Source of the DNA: Terriglobus sp. TAA 43
GTDB taxonomy: Bacteria; Acidobacteriota; Terriglobia; Terriglobales; Acidobacteriaceae
Length of the DNA: 64,000 bases
Direction of reading: 5' to 3'
NCBI RefSeq assembly: GCF_000800015.1
Contig: NZ_JUGR01000002.1
Span: 434,001-498,000 of the forward strand
The first letter of the stretch is position 1; each line of letters opens with the position of its first letter. This document shows positions 33,952-42,621 of the stretch, piece after piece. Under the pieces are notes generated by a model. That model searched no databases and had not been told where the DNA came from. It saw nothing but the letters and a program-made list of their open reading frames with translations. The translations under genes were made by a program, and so were the position numbers.

Positions 33952-34917
33952 CTACGTCCACCACGGTTCTACCTGCGGTTCTGTCAGTAGCACGCGGCTG
34001 AGCATATTGATCGCGGAGCTTAGACCTTCGTGGATGCTGACGAGTGCGTCCTCATGCTCGATGGAAAGCACGTAGTCATAGCCCGCGAGGCGTAGAGCAG
34101 ACGCAACAGCTTTCCATTCGAGTTCGCTATGCCCCCAACCGACTGAACGGAAAAGCCACGAACGCTGCGCCATGTGGCGATAGCTCTTCGTGTCCAGCAC
34201 ACCATTTCTGGCGCGATTGTTCGGGGAGATGAAGACGTCCTTCGCATGGAAGTGGAAGATGGCCTCGCCTAGGTCTGCAATCGCCGTGGGGATATCGATG
34301 CCCTGCCACCAGAAATGGCTCGGATCAAAGTTCACACCGATGCTCTTCCCTGCAGCTTCACGCAAACGCAACGCCGTTTCAGGGTTGTACACAACAAACC
34401 CCGGATGCGCTTCGAGCGCAACACGTATGCCGCGATCCGCCGCAAAAGTGGCTGCTTCTTTCCAGTAAGGAATCACGCGTTCGTTCCACTGCCAATCGAG
34501 TGCATCAGAGTATTCCGGCGGCCAGGGAGTGGTGATCCAGTTCGGGATTTTGTCATCGGGACCTGCGCCCGGACAGCCGCTGAAGGTATTCACCACGGGG
34601 ACTTCCAGCAGTTGCGCAAGCTGGACCGTTTTGCGAAATACCTTATCTTCACGCGCAGCTACTGCAGTATCTGGATGAATGGAATTGCCGTGGCAAGAGA
34701 GTGCGCTAATGATGCGTCCGGTGTCTTCCACGCGGCGCCGGAAATCCATTGCGCGTTGCGGCGAGGCAAGCAGATCATCCAGGCCAACATGGCTGTCGGT
34801 CGTAAAGTTGCCTGTGCCAAATTCGAGAGTCCGCACTTGCGGATACTTCTTCAACTCTTCCAAAAGCTGATCGAAGTTCAGTTGCCCGAAGACGGCTGTG
34901 AGAAGACCTAGTTTCAT
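33952..34917 (-). CDS. Sugar phosphate isomerase/epimerase-like TIM-barrel protein
   Basis: 321 residues from the ATG at 34917, with AGGA upstream; the open frame beyond this shows no homology. AP-endonuclease-2 superfamily fold with metal-site-like motifs: LEFGTGNF, SCHGNSIH, LEAHPGFVV (Glu ligand), VNFDPSHFWWQG (Asp and His) and FHFHAKDVF, SIEHED. Such proteins isomerise or epimerise sugars or inositols. It lies 22 bp downstream of a GntR regulator on the same strand, suggesting that the sugar, or a product of it, is the regulator's effector. Confidence 0.87.
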   Translation of the reverse strand: MKLGLLTAVFGQLNFDQLLEELKKYPQVRTLEFGTGNFTTDSHVGLDDLLASPQRAMDFRRRVEDTGRIISALSCHGNSIHPDTAVAAREDKVFRKTVQLAQLLEVPVVNTFSGCPGAGPDDKIPNWITTPWPPEYSDALDWQWNERVIPYWKEAATFAADRGIRVALEAHPGFVVYNPETALRLREAAGKSIGVNFDPSHFWWQGIDIPTAIADLGEAIFHFHAKDVFISPNNRARNGVLDTKSYRHMAQRSWLFRSVGWGHSELEWKAVASALRLAGYDYVLSIEHEDALVSIHEGLSSAINMLSRVLLTEPQVEPWWT

Positions 34918-34939
34918 TGCGCTAATCCTTGAAGCGGAA

Positions 34940-35602
34940 TCAATCGTGAGGATGGAAGGCTGTGACGACGTTTGCCGCAAGCATACGGCCTGCGGCGGCA
35001 CCATTGCCTTTTTCCAAGGCGTCGATCACCTGCCAATGAATGGCCTGCGCGTCCAGGAGATCAACCTGCGCCTTGCCAAGACGTGTGGCGATGCGAACTT
35101 CATACGCCAGCGCCTCCCAGCTTCGCAACAACGCACGGTTGTTTGCTGCAGCCACGATCATGCGGTGGAACTGTACGTCGTGGTGACCGTATGAACTTTG
35201 ATCCTTGTGCCGCGCGGCCGATTCCACGGCGTTCGCCTGCTTACGCAGTGCCGCGACATTGCCTTTGAAATGTTTTGCAGCAGCAACCGCGGCAAGCCGT
35301 TCCAATACCGCGCGCACATCATAGGCATCCTCCACCTGTTTCGGAGTGATCTCGCGAACGCGCGTTCCCTTGTAGGGTTCGGTGATGATGAGATCCATCG
35401 CTTCCAGTTCGCGCAGTGCTTCGCGCACGGGCCCCTGGCTGGTCTTCATCTCGTCGGCAATGTGGAGTTCGACGATGCGCTGACCGGGCGCCATACGACC
35501 ATCCATAATGCGACTCAATAACTCGTGCTTGACGCGATCCGCCATGGACTGGCGCTGTGTGCCATCGGACATGGCATCCATTATGTGGGATTTACGTGAC
35601 AC
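34940..35602 (-). CDS. GntR family transcriptional regulator (FCD domain)
   Basis: 220 residues. The N-terminal winged helix-turn-helix has LSRIMDGRMAPGQRIVE, IADEMKTSQGPVREALRELEA and TRVREITPKQ. The C-terminal FCD domain has HDVQFHRMIVAAANN, with the metal- and ligand-binding residues of the family. The start is uncertain: GTG 35602, ATG 35581 or ATG 35572, none with a strong ribosome site. A perfect palindrome at 35624-35640 just upstream fits an autoregulatory operator. It is upstream of, and probably cotranscribed with, the isomerase gene, whose substrate may be the effector. Confidence 0.9.
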   Translation of the reverse strand: MSRKSHIMDAMSDGTQRQSMADRVKHELLSRIMDGRMAPGQRIVELHIADEMKTSQGPVREALRELEAMDLIITEPYKGTRVREITPKQVEDAYDVRAVLERLAAVAAAKHFKGNVAALRKQANAVESAARHKDQSSYGHHDVQFHRMIVAAANNRALLRSWEALAYEVRIATRLGKAQVDLLDAQAIHWQVIDALEKGNGAAAGRMLAANVVTAFHPHD

Positions 35603-35623
35603 ATGGGAACCGCAATAACAAAA

Positions 35624-35640
35624 GACCTGTATTACAGGTC
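35624..35640. promoter_or_regulatory. Candidate GntR operator palindrome
   Basis: GACCTGTATTACAGGTC has perfect 8-bp arms around a single T and the TGT-N3-ACA core typical of FCD-type GntR operators. It lies 22 bp upstream of the GntR start and overlaps the stop codon of the preceding hddC-like gene. The one-base loop makes an RNA terminator unlikely. Confidence 0.7.
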
Positions 35641-36340
35641 AGCCAAGTGGAATTTGACGCGGCAGCTCTTCCTGCGCACGTGCATAGTCCTCTGGTATAC
35701 CAATGTCGATGAAGTACCCACTCGCAAGAAATGCTGTTGGATGCAGGTCAGAAAGATGCTCCATCAGCACCTGCTCTTCAAAAGAAAAACGCTCCGGCAG
35801 TTGAAGAGTTTCCAGTAAATTGCGCTGCATGAGATAGACGCCCGCGTTGATATATCCCGGGCCCGTACGTCCCTTCTCTGAAAATCCCAGTATGCGTGTT
35901 TGCTCCACTTCGACTGAGCCATAACGTGCGGTGTCAGGAACCGGCATCAGTGCAAGGCTGAGCGTGCTTACCGCGGCAAGATGTTGTCGCTGCATCGAGG
36001 CGTAATCGACAGTAGCAAAGGTATCGCCGTTGAGGACGAAAACGGACTCACTGTGCGCCATGTGCATCGCAGCGCGGATTGCTCCGCCTGTGCCGAGCGG
36101 TTCGTGTTCTTCACAGAAAACAATCTCCAGTGCACCGTCCCAATGTGCGAAGCCATTGCGGATCTCTGAAGCCAGATGACCGATCGAGAGGATGACGCGA
36201 CTAAATCCCTGCTGCTGCAGCGATTGGAGAACATAGCGAAGAAACGGATGCCCAGCGATGGGAGCCATGGGCTTGGGGAGATTAGGTACGACACCAGCGA
36301 GGCGCGTTCCCTTTCCACCTGCGAGGATGATGGCTTCCAT
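35639..36340 (-). CDS. hddC: Sugar-phosphate nucleotidyltransferase, HddC-like
   Basis: 233 residues from the ATG at 36340 (GGAG upstream); an outer frame start overlaps hddA and lacks homology. The N-terminal signature AIILAGGKGTRLAGVVPNLPKP and VLNGDTFATVDY (metal-binding Asp) mark an NDP-sugar pyrophosphorylase. Its position next to an HddA-like kinase supports D-glycero-alpha-D-manno-heptose-1-phosphate guanylyltransferase, giving GDP-heptose for surface glycans. A glucose-1-phosphate or mannose-1-phosphate enzyme is the alternative. It ends the leftward exopolysaccharide arm. Confidence 0.82.
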   Translation of the reverse strand: MEAIILAGGKGTRLAGVVPNLPKPMAPIAGHPFLRYVLQSLQQQGFSRVILSIGHLASEIRNGFAHWDGALEIVFCEEHEPLGTGGAIRAAMHMAHSESVFVLNGDTFATVDYASMQRQHLAAVSTLSLALMPVPDTARYGSVEVEQTRILGFSEKGRTGPGYINAGVYLMQRNLLETLQLPERFSFEEQVLMEHLSDLHPTAFLASGYFIDIGIPEDYARAQEELPRQIPLG

Positions 36341-36359
36341 CACGCGTTGCTCCGTTCTT

Positions 36360-37406
36360 TTAGCGTGCACGCCATGCTGTGGCGCCTTCGACCATGAAAC
36401 TGCATGCCATGGTGCGGCCCGCTTCGGTTGCGTTCAGTGCAGCCTCCACTCGCAAGCGACGCGCAGGATCGACAAGGAACATCATGAAACCGCCACCACC
36501 CGCACCGGATACCTTGCCGCAGTATGCGCCTTCACGCAGCGCCGTGTCATAGAGCGCGTCGATAGTCGCATTGGAAATGCTGGATGCGAGACGCTTCTTC
36601 TGCCGCCACGCTTCTTTCATGATGTCGCCCATGCCGTGCACTTCCCCCCGAAGCAGCGCGGCCTTCATATGGAAGGCTTCCTGCTTCGTACGATGCATCG
36701 CGTCCATGGCATCTTCATTCTTGTCGCGGACATTCTTCGATTCCTCTTCAATGATGGCCGCGGAAGAACGCGATTTGCCTGTGTAGAAGAGGATCAACGA
36801 TGCTTCGAGTTCCGAGATGATATCCGGACGCACACGCAGTGGATTAACCAACACCTGTGTTGTGTCATGAAACTCCATGAAATTGAATCCACCAAAGGCT
36901 GCGGCGTACTGATCCTGGCGACCGCCATGCAGACCAATATCGATACGCTCAATCGCAAACGCAAGCTGCGCAAGGTCGTATTCGCCGAGCGCGAGGCTCC
37001 ATGCTTCATCAAATGCACGCAGCATGGAAACCACCATCGTGGATGACGATCCAAGACCGCTACCCGCAGGCGCATCGCAATGCGTGATGAGCGTAAGCGG
37101 CTCGCGCTGGCCATTGCGATAGTCGGCGATCATACGGTTGTAAACACCACGATGGAGCGAGAGCTTGTTGTTCTCCGGAATAGGAGCATCCACAGGAAAC
37201 TCTTCCACAATGCCAAGATCCTGCGCGATGAAACGGATGCAGTTGTCCGCGTTCGTCTGAAGCGTAGTATGCGCAAAGAGGCTGATGGTGGCGTTGAGAA
37301 CGGCTCCGCCGAAGAGATCGCAATAAGGCGAAACGTCTGTACCACCACCGGCAAGGCCGAGACGAAGTGGGGCACGTGCGCGATAGAGTGGCATGGCGTT
37401 TGGCAA
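36360..37406 (-). CDS. hddA: GHMP kinase, D-glycero-D-manno-heptose 7-phosphate kinase-like
   Basis: 348 residues. The GHMP motifs are PLRLGLAGGGTDVSPYCDLFGG (N-terminal, about 13-34), PAGSGLGSSSTMVVSML (ATP loop, about 112-128) and KVSGAGGGGFMMFLV (about 300-314). The GGGTD start and DQYAAAFGGFNFMEF fit the HddA/FGGY-type heptose or fucose kinases. HddA phosphorylates heptose 7-phosphate at C1 before HddC adds GMP. The partner genes gmhA and gmhB are not in this window. It is 19 bp upstream of hddC and 28 bp from the transferase above. Confidence 0.85.
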   Translation of the reverse strand: MPNAMPLYRARAPLRLGLAGGGTDVSPYCDLFGGAVLNATISLFAHTTLQTNADNCIRFIAQDLGIVEEFPVDAPIPENNKLSLHRGVYNRMIADYRNGQREPLTLITHCDAPAGSGLGSSSTMVVSMLRAFDEAWSLALGEYDLAQLAFAIERIDIGLHGGRQDQYAAAFGGFNFMEFHDTTQVLVNPLRVRPDIISELEASLILFYTGKSRSSAAIIEEESKNVRDKNEDAMDAMHRTKQEAFHMKAALLRGEVHGMGDIMKEAWRQKKRLASSISNATIDALYDTALREGAYCGKVSGAGGGGFMMFLVDPARRLRVEAALNATEAGRTMACSFMVEGATAWRAR

Positions 37407-37434
37407 TCCCTTTCCGAAAGGATGAACGTTCGAC

Positions 37435-38202
37435 TTATGCGTTAGTAGGGCGCGAGAATCGTTCGCACAGGAACAGCCAGATAAAGACCGTGTTCGTATA
37501 AACGTAACGCCACAACAAGCGGCGGGGCTCCAGAATGGCGCGGAAGAGCCATTCCATCCCGATCGCCTGCATCCACGCTGGAGCCCGACGGACCATACCG
37601 CTGATCATCTCAAAGCTACCGCCCACTGCCATCGCAACAGGAACGTTCATGGGGCGAATGTGCTGATCCATGAAAAGCTCCTGCTTGGGCGCACCAAAAG
37701 CGACGAAGAGGATGTCCGGTGCGAAATCGCGAATCGACTCACGCACAGTTTCCAAACCTTCTTCTGTACGCTCAAAGCCAAACGGCGGGCAGTGAACATC
37801 AACGATAAGGTTGGGGCATGTTTTTGCGAGGAGCGCCTTCGTCTTTTCACCTGCGCCGGGGCGACCACCAAGCAGCATCACGCGTTGCGAATAAGCATCG
37901 GCGCATTTGCAGATACGTGTCACCAACTCCACGCCCTGAACGCGATGCGCATGAGAATCGCGCAGTGCGCGCGTGGCAAGAAAAACGGAGATGCCGTCCA
38001 GGACAACTTCTTCTGCGCGACGAATCACGTCGGCGAAGAGTGGCTGCTGATGAGCAGCCACAAACACTTGCCCATTCACAGCAATCACCAGATGGGTAGG
38101 ACCCTTTGTCTCCGCATACTGTACGACACGCATCGCAACTTCGTCGATGGTGCCCGGCTGATACGGCAGATTTCTCACTGATAATGGTGTTTCTGCCGAC
38201 AT
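37435..38202 (-). CDS. WecG/TagA/CpsF family glycosyltransferase
   Basis: 255 residues. The GT26 pattern is seen in ITHLVIAVNGQ-like residues 37-46, EVVLDGISVFLATRAL, VQGVELVTRI, VMLLGGRPG, FVAFGAPKQELFMDQH and AMAVGGSFEMISGMVRRAP. These membrane-associated enzymes add the second sugar (often ManNAc or ManNAcA) to an undecaprenyl-diphosphate sugar. The C-terminus is basic and hydrophobic (LLWRYVYTNTVFIWLFLCERF), a likely membrane anchor. It belongs to the exopolysaccharide arm. An initiating sugar-phosphate transferase is not seen in this window. Confidence 0.9.
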   Translation of the reverse strand: MSAETPLSVRNLPYQPGTIDEVAMRVVQYAETKGPTHLVIAVNGQVFVAAHQQPLFADVIRRAEEVVLDGISVFLATRALRDSHAHRVQGVELVTRICKCADAYSQRVMLLGGRPGAGEKTKALLAKTCPNLIVDVHCPPFGFERTEEGLETVRESIRDFAPDILFVAFGAPKQELFMDQHIRPMNVPVAMAVGGSFEMISGMVRRAPAWMQAIGMEWLFRAILEPRRLLWRYVYTNTVFIWLFLCERFSRPTNA

Positions 38203-38322
38203 GTAAGGGACTTAGGCCTTATGTGTTAGATACACGAAGTATAGCACTAGAAAATCTGCTACTCCTCGTGATTGCAACGTGCGAAACAGTTCGTAAACAC
38301 GGTATTCCCAAAGCGGAACTAG

Positions 38323-39729
38323 TTATAGATTGCTGGCTCCAGCGATCTCTTCATCGACCGGGGCATCCTCGGGAGTGGCGGGGCTAAGGCGACGCCGAAT
38401 CTGCGAACGACTGTCCTGAAGGAAGCCCCAGAGCGGCATAAGGCCGAGGTCACGCTTCGCAGAGAAGCTAACTCCAATAGCATTCACCAGCATGGCAAGC
38501 GCAGTTCCTGCGGCAGCACCCGCGTCAGTGAAACGGGGCGTGAGAGTGCCTAGTCCGACTAGAAGAACAGCGATGGAGACGGCGTTGATCTTCAACAGGG
38601 CGCGTGCATGGCCTGTCATGCCAAGCAGTTCCGGAACAGCCGTGCAGAGGATGAGCGAAAGCTGCCCGAAGAGAAGGATGCGCATGGCCGGTGCGGCCGG
38701 CGCATATCCCGCTCCGAAACGGCTGAGGAAGAACACCGGGTTGATCGCAAGGAGCAACGTGGGCAGCGCTGAGAGAACGGCCGTTATGCCTACGGTCTGC
38801 TGTGCGACGCGACGCAGCGTTGCGCGATCACCCCGGGCCGACGCAGCTGCAAACTGCGGCGACGCAACAGCAGCCATGGCGGAAACCAACAGGTTCAACA
38901 AAAGAACGATGCGCCAGACCACAGCATAGCGAGCAACTTCCGTTGTGGACGCGGCGATGCCGAGAATGAATGGTGGCGCTGATGAAATCGCAAGCTGCAG
39001 AAGTTCTGCGCTGAACAGCTGCACGCCGAGACGCGAGAGCGATGGTACCTCCAGCGTTTGATTTTCCGCATGGCGCACCGGCAACACACGCAACATCAGG
39101 ACCACGCCGAAGATAGCGTTTATCAGCATGGCGGCAATAATCAAGAGCAGCGTGCGATCGACATCTAGGTGTAGCGCGAGTGCACCGGCACAGAAAAGCG
39201 CGGGCCACAACCATTGATAGATCATCTGGCTGGTGGCCACGCGGCCAAGCCCTGCCAATACACCGGCTGCCGCGTTGGCGATGTTCTGCGGGAAGATCGA
39301 GATTGCGCCAATGGCCAACGGAATCGCCATTGCCGGCTTATGCAGAACATAAAGAGCAATCGGCTTTGAGAGGAGCACAAGCGCTGCAGTAATTGCTGCG
39401 GAGTTCACCAGCGTGAGACGCATACCGCGCCATGCGATCCGGCGTGCAGTGCCAGGGAGATCGCGTCCCAACGCAGCAGCTACTTCCCGCGTCATGGCGC
39501 GATCCACGCCAAGCCGCCCCAATCCCGATGCCATGGTCATGACGCTGAACACGATGTAGAACGCCCCTACATCTTCAATGCCTAGCCGCAGCGCGATAAG
39601 CAGATGCAAGCCGTAGCGCGTGGGCAGGTCAAGCAGGCGCGTGCTTGCCGTGGCCAGCGTGCGAGCAAGCGCACCGGCGCGCGACGCGGAGGAGTTAGAA
39701 GCTTCGCGGGTATTAACTGCCATGTCCAT
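38323..39729 (-). CDS. Wzx-like polysaccharide flippase (MATE/MOP superfamily)
   Basis: 468 residues from the ATG at 39729 (MDMAV); an ATG six bases on is equally possible, and no clear ribosome site decides. About twelve to fourteen membrane helices, with VDRAMTREVAAALGRD and a repeated VAS/AAGTALAMLVNAIG pattern, fit the MOP family of undecaprenyl-linked repeat-unit flippases. It overlaps the GH44 gene end by 17 bases, so coupling is likely. The C-terminal cytoplasmic tail is Arg/Pro-rich. It would carry lipid-linked oligosaccharide units to the periplasm for polymerisation. Confidence 0.88.
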   Translation of the reverse strand: MDMAVNTREASNSSASRAGALARTLATASTRLLDLPTRYGLHLLIALRLGIEDVGAFYIVFSVMTMASGLGRLGVDRAMTREVAAALGRDLPGTARRIAWRGMRLTLVNSAAITAALVLLSKPIALYVLHKPAMAIPLAIGAISIFPQNIANAAAGVLAGLGRVATSQMIYQWLWPALFCAGALALHLDVDRTLLLIIAAMLINAIFGVVLMLRVLPVRHAENQTLEVPSLSRLGVQLFSAELLQLAISSAPPFILGIAASTTEVARYAVVWRIVLLLNLLVSAMAAVASPQFAAASARGDRATLRRVAQQTVGITAVLSALPTLLLAINPVFFLSRFGAGYAPAAPAMRILLFGQLSLILCTAVPELLGMTGHARALLKINAVSIAVLLVGLGTLTPRFTDAGAAAGTALAMLVNAIGVSFSAKRDLGLMPLWGFLQDSRSQIRRRLSPATPEDAPVDEEIAGASNL

Positions 39730-41317
39730 GTACAACGAACAGAGTAATGCTTTGCGCAGGAATAACGAATGAAATTACACCGTTGCTGTAACCGGTCGGC
39801 AAAGAAGTCGAAAATTTACCCAACGAAAGCGTGTGCGTCTCCACAGAGCCCGAGGCTGACAAGCCACGCAACGTTAGGTGGGCGCTTACAGCTTCGTGGA
39901 GTTGCTTGTTGACGACCATGATCGTCACGGCATGGTCAGCGGTACGCTCTGCAGCGAATGCGCTAACGTTATCCGAATCAGGTGCGAATGCAGAGATGCT
40001 GATGTCGCCAAAGCTGCCACCGTGCCCGTCGTAGTTGCGATACATCTGCATGGCGAGGCACGTAGGTGAACCGTCGGGTGGTGCAATCCAGCGCGTAGCC
40101 AGAGAGAGGCTTTCGCGACCGAAGATGCCCAATACATCCGCCTGCGCAGTAGCACCATTCATGTGCTTGTCCGCCCCCCAGCTATATTCGGTGATGGCAA
40201 TAGGCGTATCGCGAAAATAATCGCGATCGACCATGGCGCGCAACGATGGAATCAACGCCGTGTTTACGGGAATCCATGGCACATCGTGATAATTCGGGTC
40301 CCACAGTCCACGCGTGGAACGGTTGCGCAGTAGCTGCATGGGTTCGCTTACGTCGTCACTGTACTGATTGCTCTGCGGATAGTAATGCACACTTACCACA
40401 TCCACAGGGTGGCCTGCGGCCTTCCACTTACGAAGCAGCCACGGTAGTAAGTTCACACCACCGGTTTCACGAACACGATCACTAGGAGCGCTTCCCTTTG
40501 TGGACTGAAGTTGATTGTCGAAACCGCTATTGAGCGTTCCGATGGGCGACCATTCTTCCGGCCCGACGACTTTCGCAGTGGGATCGGCCTTATGAATCGC
40601 CGCAGCCAGAGCTAATGTTTTCGCGAGCAATTCCGACGCATGTACACCCTCGGGATGTACATCACGATGACTCTCATGCCAGAGTGAGGGCTCGTTGCCG
40701 AGGAGGTAGTAGCGCGTTTCGCCGGGGCGGCGGTTCTTCAACAGAGAGCGTACCCATACGGCTTCACGCGCGGGTGTATCGGGCTGCATCGCGTCGTTGG
40801 GGTCGTTATGTATAGCGCTACCGTCAAGACGAATGCCGTTGCCGGCCTCAGTCATCCCCTGTGTGTCCGTGGATTTTTGCAGACCGTACTTCGCAATGGA
40901 GTAACTGGACAAACGCGTGTGATTAGGTCCCAGCCTTGCCACCCATCCCATCATGGGGATGGTGATCATGCTGTCCGCGCCGGCACGTTGCGTGAGCGCG
41001 ATGAAGTCTTCACCGTACGGCGCGAGAATGTCCGCTTTGTTCGATGGATAGCTTTCGTAGAACCAGCGGCTGCCTGAGTTTCGTGCTCCAGACTGGTAGT
41101 CATAGACGTCTGCTGCTTCACCGCCGAGGCGGTTCACAGGCGCGCGCAGAAGTTGCAGTTGTTTCGTTGTTCCGAAGTTCACGCCATAGATGAGCGGGCT
41201 GATCGGGTGGCGATTCCTATTCGCGTCCACCGTGATGTTGGTCACGCGCGGCGCGCTCTGCTGCCCGTAGCAAGCAGCGCCTAGAACGGAGCAGAGCACA
41301 AAAGACAAAGTCTTCAT
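39713..41317 (-). CDS. GH44 endoglycanase inside the exopolysaccharide operon
   Basis: 534 residues with a signal peptide ending CYGQQ. The pattern matches GH44: ISPLIYGVNF, NRLGGEAADVYDYQ, YYLLGNEPSLWHESHRDVHP with acid/base E209, VDVVSVHYYPQS and AITEYSWGADKHMNGA with nucleophile E377. GH44 enzymes are endo-beta-1,4-glucanases and xyloglucanases. It overlaps the polymerase gene upstream by 4 bases (ATGA) and the flippase gene downstream, so it is an integral part of the operon. In this place it more likely trims or clears the made polymer in the periplasm than digests plant material. Confidence 0.88.
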   Translation of the reverse strand: MKTLSFVLCSVLGAACYGQQSAPRVTNITVDANRNRHPISPLIYGVNFGTTKQLQLLRAPVNRLGGEAADVYDYQSGARNSGSRWFYESYPSNKADILAPYGEDFIALTQRAGADSMITIPMMGWVARLGPNHTRLSSYSIAKYGLQKSTDTQGMTEAGNGIRLDGSAIHNDPNDAMQPDTPAREAVWVRSLLKNRRPGETRYYLLGNEPSLWHESHRDVHPEGVHASELLAKTLALAAAIHKADPTAKVVGPEEWSPIGTLNSGFDNQLQSTKGSAPSDRVRETGGVNLLPWLLRKWKAAGHPVDVVSVHYYPQSNQYSDDVSEPMQLLRNRSTRGLWDPNYHDVPWIPVNTALIPSLRAMVDRDYFRDTPIAITEYSWGADKHMNGATAQADVLGIFGRESLSLATRWIAPPDGSPTCLAMQMYRNYDGHGGSFGDISISAFAPDSDNVSAFAAERTADHAVTIMVVNKQLHEAVSAHLTLRGLSASGSVETHTLSLGKFSTSLPTGYSNGVISFVIPAQSITLFVVHGHGS

Positions 41318-42621
41318 GGATAGCTGAACCTTGGATCGTTCGCGCCGTAACGTGCACGTTCATGCACCACAATTGCGAGAATCATGGCGAACTCGCCAGG
41401 TGCCATGGTGAGCGGATAGCCAGTGGATATGAGGATGGAATAGATGAGGTAATCCTGCAGCGATCCGAGAAATGCCCCTTGGCGAGACGCGCGGACGTAG
41501 CGTGATTCCCATAGGCCACGCACAGGGATCATCAGCAGAAGTACCGCTCCGATAAGTCCAAACTCAAATGTGATGCCGAGCCACGTAATATCCGCAAGAA
41601 AGAACGAGTGGTTGAAATAGCGGATAAGGCCCATGGGATCCAGCGGCGTGATGGTGCCCACACCGATCAGCCAACGCAAGGGATCGTTGCCAAGAAAAGC
41701 GATGGCTCCTTCAATCGTGCCGCGACGAATGTCGAACCCTGCTTGCGATCCGGTATCGAACGTGGATGCCACATACGGTACCGATAACAGCGCAGCAGCG
41801 GCAAAAGGCAGCAGTGCAAGAATGAGGATGCGGGTCTTCGGCTTGGAGAAGCGTAGCGTGTTTATCGCAAAGACCATGGACAATCCCAATACCGCCGCGC
41901 GCATACGGATCAGTCCCATCACTGCAGCGAACCCTGCAACAGTACCAAGCAGCCACCAAACTTTCTTCTCTGCGAAGAAGCGGCGAAAGCAATAGAAGAT
42001 ACCGATGGTGCCGAAGAGAAACGGCATACGAATACGGTTGCCGCGACTATCGTGGCTGAACATGGGTGCGTCTCCAGCCTTATGGAGCACCTCATAAACC
42101 GATTGCGGCACAAAGATCCACAGCAGGATCAACACTACGAAAAGCACCAGCCCCCAGTAAAGAAAGCTCTTCGCGATCTCGCTGGATGTTGGTTTCAATA
42201 GCCGCAGAAATCCCGTGAAGGAGAAAAAATACAGGATGGGCAGCAGCTTCACCTGCGAGGTGAGACCCAGGAAGAAATTTTGCTGGAAAGAGAAGACGGC
42301 TGTGAAGCTGGGAACAAGAAACAAATACAGCAGCGAAAGCAGAATCTGCCGTGATCCTCGCGGTGCCGGTCCATCCTTCATGGCGAAGAAGCACAGCGGA
42401 AGCGTGAGTATCGGGAACGCCTTCGACAACGCCCACATGGGCGGCAGAACCTTCAGGTAATGAAATACCTCGCCGAACAGTGGCAGAACAGCGAACAACG
42501 TTAGGAAATACGGCCAGCGGATAGGTAGTTCATCCGGCGAATCGATGGTAACAACGGGAGCGCGAAATGCCTTCTGCGTGCGTTGTAGAACGAACGCAGG
42601 TACCCGTTGCTGCTGGATCAC
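41314..42621 (-). CDS. Wzy-like O-antigen/exopolysaccharide polymerase
   Basis: 435 residues with about eleven membrane helices, for example PILYFFSFTGFL and FLGLTSQV and GLIGAVLLLMIPV. A long periplasmic loop, which includes NDPLRWLIGVGTI, is followed by RYFNHSFFLADITWLGI, which resembles the O-antigen ligase/polymerase (Wzy_C) loop. Sequence similarity between polymerases is low, so the call rests on topology and position. It overlaps GH44 and wza by 4 bases each, the ATGA arrangement, giving tight translational coupling. Its job would be to join repeat units at the periplasmic face. Confidence 0.78.
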   Translation of the reverse strand: MIQQQRVPAFVLQRTQKAFRAPVVTIDSPDELPIRWPYFLTLFAVLPLFGEVFHYLKVLPPMWALSKAFPILTLPLCFFAMKDGPAPRGSRQILLSLLYLFLVPSFTAVFSFQQNFFLGLTSQVKLLPILYFFSFTGFLRLLKPTSSEIAKSFLYWGLVLFVVLILLWIFVPQSVYEVLHKAGDAPMFSHDSRGNRIRMPFLFGTIGIFYCFRRFFAEKKVWWLLGTVAGFAAVMGLIRMRAAVLGLSMVFAINTLRFSKPKTRILILALLPFAAAALLSVPYVASTFDTGSQAGFDIRRGTIEGAIAFLGNDPLRWLIGVGTITPLDPMGLIRYFNHSFFLADITWLGITFEFGLIGAVLLLMIPVRGLWESRYVRASRQGAFLGSLQDYLIYSILISTGYPLTMAPGEFAMILAIVVHERARYGANDPRFSYP

